Position numbers and translations under genes: made by a program. A stretch of DNA of 24,429 nt. Origin: an uncultured Blautia sp. Lineage in GTDB: Bacteria > Bacillota > Clostridia > Lachnospirales > Lachnospiraceae. Numbering within the stretch: position 1 is the stretch's first letter; each line of letters opens with the position of its first letter. Below are positions 7,076 to 14,649 of this stretch, one piece after another. The stretch lies in NCBI GenBank assembly GCA_900543715.1, contig UQSX01000042.1:1-24429 (forward strand), given 5' to 3'. The notes beneath the pieces are model-generated. The model worked only from the letters and a program-made list of their open reading frames with translations. It was not told the origin of the DNA and did no database searches.

Positions 7076-7741
7076 ATGAAAGATTTAAGCTTGACCCAGA
7101 AATTTTTTATCTGCACAGTAAACGAAAAAGGAAATTTTTCCAGTTATGACCAGGTACCGGTGGCATGTCTTATTGCTGCAGGAGTACTGGAAATGTATAT
7201 GGCAAAATGTGTTACTATAGAAAAAAAGAGACTGTCTATAACGGATAAGTTGCTGGAATCTATGGGATATTTAAAATCTCTTTACGATATGATCGAACAG
7301 GAGACCGCCAATCGTGGAAAACCGGTAAAAGCAGAAAAGATCGTGGAAAAGTATACGGGAGCTTTTACGGACAAAAAACTTCGGGAGCTTACGGATTCCC
7401 TTGCCCAGTCTATGGATGAGGACACTCGTTCATTGGAAAAAATTGGAAAAGGCAAGTACAGGCCCAAGAGAGAAATCCTTTTTGATGTGGCAGATAACCT
7501 TCGCACAGAACTTCTGAGAAATGACCTGCCTTCAAAAGACGCCATTGTTTTTGCTGATCTTCTAGACCGGGCCGGCCATTTAAAGGAATACCTTTCTAAA
7601 TATGAGATGAAGGAATTGAGAAAAAGGCTGAATGAAATCCGAAAAAATAAAGAGGAGTCTGCTGTTAAGAAAACTATACGACAGATCGATGAGCTGGTGG
7701 ATACTCTGGTATCCGCAGGCAGTGTTTTTTCAGATGTTTAA
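7076..7741 (+). CDS. GPP34-like (Golgi phosphoprotein 3 family) protein
   Basis: This 221-residue protein resembles the bacterial GPP34/GOLPH3 fold: it starts with KDLSLTQKFFICTVNEKGN, followed by a helix with ACLIAAGVLEMYMAKCVTIEKKRLSI (the LAAGVLLEL-type motif), then an all-helical remainder rich in Lys and Glu. In eukaryotes the family binds phosphoinositides at the Golgi; the role of bacterial members is largely unknown. The start is set by AGAGGAGG upstream of the ATG at 7076; an in-frame ATG ten codons earlier lacks such a site. A TATAAT-like box lies just upstream (~7026-7031). No signal peptide or membrane segment is seen. The assignment rests on the N-terminal pattern and is moderately sure. 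Confidence 0.6.
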   Translation: MKDLSLTQKFFICTVNEKGNFSSYDQVPVACLIAAGVLEMYMAKCVTIEKKRLSITDKLLESMGYLKSLYDMIEQETANRGKPVKAEKIVEKYTGAFTDKKLRELTDSLAQSMDEDTRSLEKIGKGKYRPKREILFDVADNLRTELLRNDLPSKDAIVFADLLDRAGHLKEYLSKYEMKELRKRLNEIRKNKEESAVKKTIRQIDELVDTLVSAGSVFSDV

Positions 7742-7792
7742 TCTGCGAGAAGCATTAAAAGTTAAATTAACAGCCTCGGAGGAATATAACCT

Positions 7793-8494
7793 ATGAAAAT
7801 CGGTATTATATGTGCAGGAGATGAGGAACTTTCCCCCTTTCTGCCGTTGATAAAAGATTGTAAAACAGTGGAAAAAGCCATGTTGAAATTTCATATTGGG
7901 CGGATTGACGGAATGGAAATCGCTGCTTTGTTTTCCGGAGTGTGTAAGGTAAACGCTGCCATAGGGGTACAGCTTTTAGTAGACTTGTTTGGTGCGGATA
8001 TGATCATCAATTCGGGAACAGCAGGGGGAATGGATCCGGGCCTTGATATATTCGATACCGTAATTTCTACAGAAGTTTGTTATCATGATGTAGCGCCGGA
8101 TATTTTGACAGAATTTCATCCGTGGATGGAATCTGTGTTTTTTAAGGCAGATCTCAAATTGATAAGTCTGTCTAAAACCGCTGTCAAAAAAATCAGACCG
8201 GACGGGAAAGTGGTTTGGGGCCGGATGGCAACAGGAGAGTCCTTTATAACCGACGAAGGGCGGCTAAGGATCAATCAAGAATTTTCACCTTTGACAGTTG
8301 ATATGGAAACCGCAAGTATTGCTCATGTGTGCTATGTAAATCGTATCCCCTTTCTCTCAATCCGCTGCATCACAGATACCGCAGAACACAGCGGCTTGGA
8401 TAACTTTGATGAGAACTGTGCCAAAGCCTCAGTTATCGCAAAGGACATCACAGTTGCTTTGTTAACGGAAATCAAAAACGCATATTGCGAGTAA
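7793..8494 (+). CDS. mtnN: 5'-methylthioadenosine/S-adenosylhomocysteine nucleosidase
   Basis: This 233-residue enzyme cleaves adenine from methylthioadenosine and S-adenosylhomocysteine, feeding methionine salvage and the activated-methyl cycle. Visible family motifs are GDEELSPF near the N-terminus (general acid Glu), SGVCKVNAA (SGIGKVNAA in the family), INSGTAGG, the strand with VISTEVCYHDV, ATGESFI, the nucleoside-binding VDMETASIAHVCY, and the catalytic Asp in ITDTA. Length is normal. A GGAGG site precedes the ATG. No luxS or methionine-salvage genes are nearby. Some positions are divergent (SGVC, ITDTA in place of ISD-A), so exact substrate preference is open. Confidence 0.9.
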   Translation: MKIGIICAGDEELSPFLPLIKDCKTVEKAMLKFHIGRIDGMEIAALFSGVCKVNAAIGVQLLVDLFGADMIINSGTAGGMDPGLDIFDTVISTEVCYHDVAPDILTEFHPWMESVFFKADLKLISLSKTAVKKIRPDGKVVWGRMATGESFITDEGRLRINQEFSPLTVDMETASIAHVCYVNRIPFLSIRCITDTAEHSGLDNFDENCAKASVIAKDITVALLTEIKNAYCE

Positions 8495-8525
8495 ATGATA
8501 TTCGCCACATAAGAATGATAAAACA

Positions 8526-8572
8526 CCTGCGGTCGGCGGAAATGCCTGTACAGCAGTGTCAATGACCGCAGG
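8526..8572. terminator. Hairpin after mtnN, weak terminator candidate
   Basis: Perfect 9-base arms CCTGCGGTC/GACCGCAGG flank a 29-base loop, 32 bases after the mtnN stop. There is no T-run on the plus strand and only a short one on the minus strand, so it is a poor intrinsic terminator. The rest of the 240-base gap holds a short minus-strand frame beginning at 8646 (MKKILISDPEKAEAVEADRRVW) with no recognised family, and the ECF promoter. Confidence 0.35.
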
Positions 8573-8661
8573 ATGCTTATCCATACTCTTCGATCCGCTT
8601 CTACGGCTTCTGCCTTTTCAGGATCGCTGATCAAGATTTTCTTCATATCTAAAATTTCCCT

Positions 8662-8691
8662 TGTAACCTTTTAGGGCTGTTCCCTGTCTAA
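8662..8691 (+). promoter_or_regulatory. ECF-type promoter, probably autoregulatory
   Basis: TGTAACC (8662-8668) and TGTCTAA (8685-8691) are separated by 16 bases. This matches the TGAAAC/TGTAACC plus CGTCTAA/TGTCTAA form used by SigV-like ECF factors, and it lies 43 bases before an ECF gene. No good sigma-A promoter is visible here. Confidence 0.65.
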
Positions 8692-8734
8692 CAGTTAAAA
8701 AGACATACAAAATGTCTATGAGAAGGAGGCAGAA

Positions 8735-9313
8735 ATGGATGAAAGATTAAACCTGGTCCGAAGGGCTGTCCGGAGAAAACCGGGAGCTTTTGAAACGTTG
8801 ATGGAACAGGAAAAAGAGTATCTTTATAAAATGGCTTTTCTTTATTGCAGAGAAGAGCAGATGGCCCTGGATACAGTAGCAGAAACTGTTGCAAAAGCCT
8901 ATGTAGGTATCGGCAAACTTAAAAAGCCGGAATATTTCCGGACCTGGCTGACCAGGATCCTGATCAATGAGGCTTTAAGAGCAAAGGAAAAATCGGGAAA
9001 CTGGCTGCCCTGGGAGGCGGCCGAACTGCAGAAAGAGAATTCTCTGGCTCCAGTCAGAGAATATTCCAGGGAAGAAATCATGGATCTGAGAGATGCTTTG
9101 CAAAGACTTCCTGAGGATTTCAGGGAACTGGTCCTGATGAAATACTTCTATGAATTCTCTGTTAAAGAAATTTCTGAGATTACAGGCAGCAGCGAGGGAG
9201 CAGTCCGGACACGTTTATGCAGAATACGGAAGTTACTGAAAAAGGATTTAGAAGGTCCTGTCCGGCAGACACAAGCGCATATGTCCGGGCCGCTGCCTGG
9301 AAAGATGAAATGA
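8735..9313 (+). CDS. ECF sigma factor (SigV-like)
   Basis: This 192-residue sigma-70 family protein has region 2 (residues ~15-85, with YLYKMAFLYCREEQMALDTVAETVAKAY and FRTWLTRILINEA) and region 4 (~115-170, with LQRLPEDFRELVLMKYFYEFSVKEISEITGSSEGAVRTRLCRIRKLLKK). Regions 1 and 3 are lacking, as expected for extracytoplasmic-function sigma factors. A strong AGAAGGAGG site precedes the ATG. It is followed 18 bases later by a membrane anti-sigma of the DUF4179 type, the usual partner of SigV-like factors in Clostridia, and it carries a probable self-recognised promoter upstream. The likely job is an envelope-stress response; the inducing signal is not shown. Confidence 0.92.
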   Translation: MDERLNLVRRAVRRKPGAFETLMEQEKEYLYKMAFLYCREEQMALDTVAETVAKAYVGIGKLKKPEYFRTWLTRILINEALRAKEKSGNWLPWEAAELQKENSLAPVREYSREEIMDLRDALQRLPEDFRELVLMKYFYEFSVKEISEITGSSEGAVRTRLCRIRKLLKKDLEGPVRQTQAHMSGPLPGKMK

Positions 9314-9331
9314 AAAGGAAAGGAAAAAGAA

Positions 9332-10570
9332 ATGAAGAAAATCGAATTAGATTCTATAGCGATTCCACAGGCTCTTGATCTGGCCGTGGAAAAAGGAATC
9401 CAAAAGGGGAAAGAAAAATTGAAGAGAAAAAAAAGAAGAAAAATCTTTTTCAGTACTTCTGCCGCCGCTGCGGTACTTCTTGTCTTTGTCGGATACTGCG
9501 GGGCCAACCCGGCGTTTGCCAAAGAGCTTCCTCTGATAGGCGGGATTTTTCAGGAGCTTCAGGATAAAAGCCGGATTACCGGAGACTGGGACCAGAATGG
9601 GAAAAATCTCAGTGAATCCTTGGAGGCACAGGAAAAAAGCGAGAATGAAATCCTTCAGGAAATGTATGAGAAATACGGGGATGAAGCCGGAAATATTCGT
9701 ATCACTCCTGTAGAAGTATATTGTGACGGAACCAGCCTGTATCTGACATTAAGACTGGAAAATTTGGAAGAAAAGGGATTTGGAGAACTGTTAAAGAGGG
9801 GAGAGACCGGAGAATATGTTGATATGCAGATAGACGGAATTCTCCAATATAAGAATCTGGAACAGAATTTTTCTGTTTCCATGACTGTAACCCAAAAGGA
9901 CAGCCGTCTGGTAGAAGGCATGGTCCAGATACCTTTTGACCAGCCTGTGGAAACCAAAAAAGACAGCGGTTTTCAGATGGCGATCCAACTCCTGGCCTGG
10001 AACGATTCCTCCAGAACTGCCCAGCCGGAAGCATTTGCAGACATGCAGGACGCCAGGTACTGTCTGATCGGTCAGCAGGTATGGAATCTGGAAATTCCTG
10101 TTTCTATAGATGGTACCAGAACTCAGAGGTATACGATAGAGCAGACAGGAGAAAAGGGCTTTGGTCTGGAAGAAATTCTGGTAAGTCCTTATGACATCAA
10201 AGTAAAGCAGATCCGTCCTCAGATGGACAGCCAGGAAAAAGATACCTTTTATCTGGAGTGTCTGAAAAATCTGAAGGAAATTACCGGTATTGACGGATAT
10301 GCCACTTATGAGGAAGATAAGCACCTTGGTCTGGAGCACCCTCTGGACAGTACATTGCTGGCCTTTGACCAGGATGGGGAACCCCTGGAATGGACGGCTT
10401 CTTCTGGTATGGAAGGATATGATGTATTCAGTACAAAGCAGAAAAAGATTACCAGGCTGTATCTCTATCAGCTTCCGGATTTCGGCGGATATACGGTAAT
10501 GAAGGATCAGGAAAATGCTAGGAAGCTGGCCCTGTTCAGCTATGAGCTGGAAATCCGGGAGGAGCCTTAA
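9332..10570 (+). CDS. DUF4179 membrane anti-sigma factor
   Basis: This 412-residue protein has a short cytoplasmic N-terminus rich in Lys/Arg (residues 1-37), one membrane segment (38-56), the conserved post-membrane ANPAFAKELPLIGGIFQELQDK patch that marks DUF4179 proteins, and a ~340-residue extracellular region of mixed beta character. Family members (RsiV-like) hold an ECF sigma factor inactive at the membrane until a signal releases it. The cytoplasmic part is short and includes IPQALDLAVEKGIQKGKEK, the expected sigma-binding stretch. It is co-transcribed with the ECF gene upstream. No lysozyme-binding motif can be claimed from reading alone. Confidence 0.88.
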   Translation: MKKIELDSIAIPQALDLAVEKGIQKGKEKLKRKKRRKIFFSTSAAAAVLLVFVGYCGANPAFAKELPLIGGIFQELQDKSRITGDWDQNGKNLSESLEAQEKSENEILQEMYEKYGDEAGNIRITPVEVYCDGTSLYLTLRLENLEEKGFGELLKRGETGEYVDMQIDGILQYKNLEQNFSVSMTVTQKDSRLVEGMVQIPFDQPVETKKDSGFQMAIQLLAWNDSSRTAQPEAFADMQDARYCLIGQQVWNLEIPVSIDGTRTQRYTIEQTGEKGFGLEEILVSPYDIKVKQIRPQMDSQEKDTFYLECLKNLKEITGIDGYATYEEDKHLGLEHPLDSTLLAFDQDGEPLEWTASSGMEGYDVFSTKQKKITRLYLYQLPDFGGYTVMKDQENARKLALFSYELEIREEP

Positions 10571-10596
10571 ATGGCGCTGACATTTGAAGGGACAGC

Positions 10597-10625
10597 TTGA
10601 AAAAATTTTCATTCTGATATAGTAT
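10597..10625 (+). promoter_or_regulatory. Sigma-A promoter for HD protein/AEC transporter operon
   Basis: TTGAAA (10597-10602) and TAGTAT (10620-10625) with a 17-base spacer, 34 bases before the chosen start codon. Confidence 0.55.
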
Positions 10626-10658
10626 ATTCTTTAGATGAATTTACGGAGGCGAATGAAA

Positions 10659-11249
10659 ATGAATACAAAATTTAACCATGACAGCGCCCTGGAGCTGCTG
10701 AGGGAATATAATAAGGAGCCTTTTCATATCCTTCACGGCCTGACAGTAGGATCCTGTATGAAATGGTTTGCCAAAGAACTGGGTTATGGAGATGATCAGG
10801 ATTTCTGGGAAGTCTGCGGGATCCTTCATGACATTGATTTTGAAATGTATCCGGAAGAACACTGCAAGAAAGCAGTAGAGCTTCTGGAAAAGGCCGGTGC
10901 AGAGCCGGAAGTGATCCATGCAGTATGTAGCCACGGCTACGGAGAATGTTCCGATGTAAAACCGGAGCATGAGATGGAAAAAGTGTTGTTTGCCTGCGAC
11001 GAGCTTACCGGACTGATCGGGGCAGCGGCGAAAATGCGTCCTTCCAAAAGCGTTATGGATATGGAAGTAAAGAGCCTGAAGAAAAAATATAAAGATAAGC
11101 GTTTTGCAGCAGGCTGTTCCAGAGAAATCATTACAAAAGGGGCGGAGCAGTTAGGCTGGAGCCTGGAAGAACTGATGGAAAAGACTATCCTGGCTATGCG
11201 TTCCTGTGAAGAAAATATAAACTGTGAATTGGATAATTTAGGCTTATGA
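10659..11249 (+). CDS. HD-domain phosphohydrolase-like protein
   Basis: This 196-residue protein has an HD-superfamily metal-binding layout: His26 in ILHGLTV, the HD dyad His57-Asp58 in GILHDIDFEMYPEEH, a downstream His region (VIHAVCSHGYGE), and a closing Asp in ACDELTGLIGAA. Such HDIG-like proteins hydrolyse phosphate esters or nucleotides, but the substrate of this subfamily is unknown. The ATG at 10659 is chosen because it sits nine bases after GGAGG; ATGs at 10635 and 10653 are in frame but badly placed. The stop overlaps the AEC transporter start (ATGA), so the two are coupled. Confidence 0.85.
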   Translation: MNTKFNHDSALELLREYNKEPFHILHGLTVGSCMKWFAKELGYGDDQDFWEVCGILHDIDFEMYPEEHCKKAVELLEKAGAEPEVIHAVCSHGYGECSDVKPEHEMEKVLFACDELTGLIGAAAKMRPSKSVMDMEVKSLKKKYKDKRFAAGCSREIITKGAEQLGWSLEELMEKTILAMRSCEENINCELDNLGL

Positions 11250-12154
11250 GTAATGTACTGACCCAGACCATAGTATATGTGATTTTATTATTTGCCGGAT
11301 ATGGGTTTAAAAAGGCAGGTATCTTTAAGGTGGAGGATACGGATTTCCTGAAAAAAGTGATCCTCTATCTTACCATGCCGGCTATGGCGGTAAACGGGCT
11401 GAAGGATCTGGAACTTCAGCCCTCTTTTCTGTGGTGTTTTCTGGCAGGCTTCGGCACCAGCACCATCCTTATGCTGGTAGGAATGGCTGCAACAAGAAAG
11501 AAGTCTCCGGAAGAAAAAGTGATGTATCTTTTTAACCTCAATACCTATAACATCGGAAACTTTGCCATTCCTTTCCTTACCGGTCTGCTTTCTACAGATG
11601 GATTTGCAGCCCTCTGCCTTTTTGATATTGGTGTGGCTATTTATCTTTACGGAATTGATTACAGTCTGGCAGAAGCTGTGAAGGGAGGAAAGAGCAGATT
11701 TTCCCTGAAATTCCTTTTGAAAAAGATTTTTACTTCTCCTATCACAGATATGTATCTGCTGATGATCCTGCTGTCGGCTCTCCATCTGCGGCTGCCGGAA
11801 CCTGTGCTGAAGCTGGCTTCTGTTATGGGAAATGCCAACGCTTTTCTGGCTATGCTCAGTATCGGTATCCTTTTTGAACTGAAACTGGATAAAAATAATC
11901 TTAAGGATATGATGAAATTTTTTGCCCTGCGGTATGGAACCATATTTGTTATCATGGTGGGAGTTATTCTTTTTATCCCATTTTCACCGGATATACGTCA
12001 GGCTATCTGTGTACTTCTGGCGGCTCCTGTGGCCAGTATTGCCCCTCTTCTTACCCAGAATGCAGGGGGAGACGGAGCCAAGGCGGCTCAGATCAATTCG
12101 GTCAGTATTCTTCTGGGGATAGCCGGTATGATGGTAGTTTATGCTTTGGTATAA
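11246..12154 (+). CDS. AEC (auxin efflux carrier) family transporter
   Basis: This 302-residue polytopic membrane protein has about ten hydrophobic segments split in two halves. Family marks include the N-terminal FAGYGFKKAGIF, the first repeat VILYLTMPAMAVNGL, NTYNIGNFAIPF (the conserved N-x-GN-x-x-x-P pattern of AEC carriers), and the C-terminal CVLLAAPVASIAPLL. Bacterial members carry out malate, malonate or other carboxylate transport; the substrate here is unknown. It overlaps the HD gene by four bases, suggesting that the hydrolase and transporter work on related compounds, but this is inference. Confidence 0.9.
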   Translation: MSNVLTQTIVYVILLFAGYGFKKAGIFKVEDTDFLKKVILYLTMPAMAVNGLKDLELQPSFLWCFLAGFGTSTILMLVGMAATRKKSPEEKVMYLFNLNTYNIGNFAIPFLTGLLSTDGFAALCLFDIGVAIYLYGIDYSLAEAVKGGKSRFSLKFLLKKIFTSPITDMYLLMILLSALHLRLPEPVLKLASVMGNANAFLAMLSIGILFELKLDKNNLKDMMKFFALRYGTIFVIMVGVILFIPFSPDIRQAICVLLAAPVASIAPLLTQNAGGDGAKAAQINSVSILLGIAGMMVVYALV

Positions 12155-12161
12155 AAAACGC

Positions 12162-12192
12162 TTGCCTTAGAGTGCACTCAAAGTGATATAAA
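12162..12192 (+). promoter_or_regulatory. MerR-type promoter with 19-bp spacer upstream of larB
   Basis: TTGCCT (12162-12167) and TATAAA (12187-12192) are separated by 19 bases, the over-long spacing typical of MerR-activated promoters. Within the spacer is a near-perfect dyad, CTTAGAGTGCACTCAAAG (12166-12183, one mismatched pair), of the CTTAGAGT/ACTCTAAG class. No MerR gene lies in the window. Confidence 0.65.
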
Positions 12193-12245
12193 AGATACAG
12201 AGCTTTTAAAGACAGAATGAAAAGACAGGAAAGGAAGCAGAGATC

Positions 12246-13010
12246 ATGGATAAAAAAGATTTGCAGCAGCTTCTGGAACAGGTCGCTCAGGGACGCGTTA
12301 AACCGGAAGAAGCCCTGTTACAGATAAAAGTAGAACCATATAAAGACCTGGGGTTTGCAAAAGTGGACACTCACAGAGGAATTCGTCAGGGGATGGCAGA
12401 GGTCATTTATGGAGCTGGAAAGACCAAGGAACAGATTTTAAAAATCGCCCAGACTATGGTTCTGGATCATGAAAAAACGGTTCTGATTACCAGAATGAGC
12501 CAGGAGGCGGCAGATTATGTAGGAAAAGAAATGGATCTTCACTATGACAGCCATTCCAGGACCGGAGTTATCGGAGAAATGCCAACACCAGATGGAGTAG
12601 GGAGAATCGTGGTAGCTACGGGAGGTACCAGCGATATTCCTGTAGCAGAGGAAGCTGCCCTTACAGCTGAAATTTACGGCAATGAAGTTCTCCGTCTTTA
12701 TGATGTGGGAGTTGCGGGGATGCACCGTCTGATGGATCATGTGGAAGATATTATGAGCGCCAGAGTGATCATCGCCATCGCAGGTATGGAAGGCGCTCTT
12801 GCCAGCGTCATCGGCGGCATGGCGGACTGCCCGGTGATCGCTGTTCCCACCAGCGTGGGATACGGTGCCAACTTCGGAGGGCTCTCAGCTCTTCTTTCTA
12901 TGCTGAATTCCTGTGCCAGCGGGATCAGCGTAGTAAACATTGATAATGGCTTCGGTGCCGGATATCTGGCAAGTATGATCAATCACCTGGAGGGAAAGAG
13001 AAAAGAATGA
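12246..13010 (+). CDS. larB: Nickel-pincer cofactor biosynthesis carboxylase LarB
   Basis: This 254-residue protein matches LarB throughout. It has an N-terminal helical region (QGRVKPEEALLQI), DLGFAKVDTHRGIRQGMAEVIYGAGKT, and an AIR-carboxylase-like domain with IVVATGGTSDIPVAEEAALTAEIYGNEVLRLYDVGVAGMHR and CPVIAVPTSVGYGANFGGLSALLSMLNSCA. LarB carboxylates and hydrolyses nicotinic acid adenine dinucleotide as the first step toward the Ni-pincer nucleotide used by LarA-type racemases. It overlaps larC by ATGA, and a MerR-type promoter precedes it. LarE and LarA homologues are not in the window. Confidence 0.95.
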   Translation: MDKKDLQQLLEQVAQGRVKPEEALLQIKVEPYKDLGFAKVDTHRGIRQGMAEVIYGAGKTKEQILKIAQTMVLDHEKTVLITRMSQEAADYVGKEMDLHYDSHSRTGVIGEMPTPDGVGRIVVATGGTSDIPVAEEAALTAEIYGNEVLRLYDVGVAGMHRLMDHVEDIMSARVIIAIAGMEGALASVIGGMADCPVIAVPTSVGYGANFGGLSALLSMLNSCASGISVVNIDNGFGAGYLASMINHLEGKRKE

Positions 13011-13834
13011 AAACAATATATATAGACTGCCAGATGGGGGCAGCTGGAGATATGCTTATGGGAGCTCTTCTGGAACTGGTTCCTGACCAGGAAGGCTTTT
13101 TGGAAAGGCTGAACCAGGCCGGGATTCCCGGAATATCTGTAGAGGCTCAAAAATCTGTGAAATGCGGGATTACCGGCACCCATATGTCTGTCCTGGTAAA
13201 AGGTGAGGAAGAGGAGAGTCTGGATGTTTCCAGAGAGGTTAAACCCCTGGAATCTGAGCATGACCACGAGCAGGTTCATCACCATCATCATTCCCATGGC
13301 CATGACCACGGACATCACCATCATAGTCATTTTTCCATGGAAGATGTTACCAGGATTATAGATAGTCTGAATGTGGAAGATAAGGTTAAGGAAGATGTAA
13401 AGAATATCTATCAGATCATTGCCCAGGCAGAGAGCCAGGTCCATGGACGGTCTGTTGCAGAGGTGCATTTTCATGAAGTAGGAGCTATGGACGCAGTGGC
13501 AGATATTACCGGCTGTGCTATGTTGTTCCATGAATTGAGAGCAGAAAAAATCATGGCTTCTCCTGTAACCACCGGCTATGGTCAGGTGCGCTGTGCCCAT
13601 GGCATTCTCCCGGTCCCTGCTCCGGCTACAGCCCTGATCCTTCAGGGAATCCCCTGCCAGGCCGGAAGGATTGAAGGAGAGCTTTGCACTCCTACGGGAG
13701 CGGCCCTGGTGAAATATTTTGCCGGAGAATATGGCCGGATGCCCGAGATGATCATGGAAAAGATCGGCTATGGAATGGGGAAGAAAGATTTCGAAGCAGC
13801 TAATTGTATCCGGGCCATCCTGGGAGAAGAGTAA
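13007..13834 (+). CDS. larC: Nickel insertion protein LarC, N-terminal (LarC1) part only
   Basis: This 275-residue protein starts with the LarC signature YIDCQMGAAGDMLMGALLEL and contains EVHFHEVGAMDAVADITG, the PVPAPAT motif, and ELCTPTGAALVKYFA. Residues ~83-108 form a His-rich stretch (HDHEQVHHHHHSHGHDHG and beyond) suited to nickel binding. LarC uses CTP and inserts nickel into the pincer nucleotide. Full-length LarC is ~400 residues; in Lactobacillus, larC1 and larC2 are joined by ribosomal frameshifting. Here the protein ends at ILGEE and the SRAP gene starts 12 bases later, with no LarC2 sequence in any frame. Either LarC2 is encoded elsewhere or the truncated form acts alone. Confidence 0.9.
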   Translation: MKTIYIDCQMGAAGDMLMGALLELVPDQEGFLERLNQAGIPGISVEAQKSVKCGITGTHMSVLVKGEEEESLDVSREVKPLESEHDHEQVHHHHHSHGHDHGHHHHSHFSMEDVTRIIDSLNVEDKVKEDVKNIYQIIAQAESQVHGRSVAEVHFHEVGAMDAVADITGCAMLFHELRAEKIMASPVTTGYGQVRCAHGILPVPAPATALILQGIPCQAGRIEGELCTPTGAALVKYFAGEYGRMPEMIMEKIGYGMGKKDFEAANCIRAILGEE

Positions 13835-13846
13835 AAGGAGAGATCT

Positions 13847-14437
13847 ATGTGCGGACGGTATCACATTGATGAAGAAATGGAAGAAGAAATCAGGCGGATG
13901 GTAAAGGTTTTGGAATCACGGCTGAAAGTAACGGGCTCCGGAGATATTTATCCTTCTATGAAGGCTCCTGTACTGTTAAAAAATCAGGGAGAAGGACTGA
14001 AAGTCGCATCTATGACCTGGGGATTCCCAGGCAGAGACAAAAAACAGCTCCTCATTAATGCCAGGGCAGAGACGGCCCTGATACGTCCCACTTTTTCTCA
14101 GGCTGTGACCCACAGAAGATGTGTGATTCCTGCCAGATGGTTCTATGAATGGAACCCGGAAAAGGAGAAAGCAGAGTTTTCCAGAAAAGATGGTTCTGTC
14201 TTATATATGGCTGGATTCTACGACATTTTCCAGGAGATTCCCAGATTTATGATCCTGACCACCCAGGCCAATCCCTCTGTACAGCCGGTCCATCACCGTA
14301 TGCCCCTGATATTGGAAAGAGGAGAAGTAGAAGACTGGATATGCGAAGATTCTTCTGCAGAGAAATTTCTGAAAAAGGTACCGGAATCTCTGGAATGCAG
14401 ACAGCAGTACAGTCAGCAGAAGCTGCCTTTTCTTTAA
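13847..14437 (+). CDS. SRAP/YedK-HMCES family abasic-site DNA-protein crosslinking protein
   Basis: This 196-residue SRAP protein carries the invariant Cys2 (MCGRY), which becomes the N-terminal residue and bonds to abasic sites in single-stranded DNA. Other key residues are Asn71 (INARAET), Glu101 (FYEW) and the VHHRMPLIL motif (His149). Spacing Asn-to-Glu of 30 residues is as in E. coli YedK. It protects abasic sites from error-prone processing. The last residues, QQKLPF (190-195), fit the sliding-clamp-binding pattern QxxLxF. It follows larC by 12 bases with its own GGAGA site and ends before a good terminator, so it is probably the last gene of the larBC operon although functionally unrelated. 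Confidence 0.93.
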   Translation: MCGRYHIDEEMEEEIRRMVKVLESRLKVTGSGDIYPSMKAPVLLKNQGEGLKVASMTWGFPGRDKKQLLINARAETALIRPTFSQAVTHRRCVIPARWFYEWNPEKEKAEFSRKDGSVLYMAGFYDIFQEIPRFMILTTQANPSVQPVHHRMPLILERGEVEDWICEDSSAEKFLKKVPESLECRQQYSQQKLPFL

Positions 14438-14486
14438 AGATTTATAATATGAACAAGCCTAAGATATTTTATTAGATGATTATTGG

Positions 14487-14530
14487 ATGAGGCTGCCGCA
14501 AAGTCAAAATGTGGCAGTCTCATTTTCTAT
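14487..14530 (+). terminator. Intrinsic terminator after SRAP gene
   Basis: Stem TGAGGCTGCCGCA/TGTGGCAGTCTCA (14488-14500 and 14510-14522, with G-U pairs) and a 9-base loop, followed by TTTTCT. Confidence 0.8.
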
Positions 14531-14576
14531 ACAACAGAAAAATACCAGGAGACTCTCTTACTATGAGAAGATCATC

Positions 14577-14605
14577 TTGACAGGTTTACTAATCTGTATT
14601 ATACT
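14577..14605 (+). promoter_or_regulatory. Sigma-A promoter of the GntR/ABC operon
   Basis: TTGACA (14577-14582), 17-base spacer, TATACT (14600-14605). The -10 is inside the left arm of the 17-bp palindrome at 14593-14637. Confidence 0.8.
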
Positions 14606-14637
14606 GTATCACATAGATATATACAGTATAATACAGA
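14593..14637. promoter_or_regulatory. GntR/YtrA-type operator, 17-bp perfect inverted repeat
   Basis: Arms TCTGTATTATACTGTAT (14593-14609) and its exact reverse complement (14621-14637) flank an 11-base centre. The left arm covers the -10 box and the right arm covers the expected 5' end of the transcript, so binding should block transcription. Confidence 0.75.
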
Positions 14638-14649
14638 AAGGAAAACACT

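Noticed and set aside
13260..13340. CAC/CAT-rich tract as a possible DNA repeat
   Set aside because: It encodes the expected His-rich nickel-binding loop of LarC and is not a separate element.
12983..13864. 293-residue minus-strand frame opposite larC
   Set aside because: It is the antisense of the larC gene, with its His-rich stretch reading as Met/Val repeats; larC is clearly the real gene.
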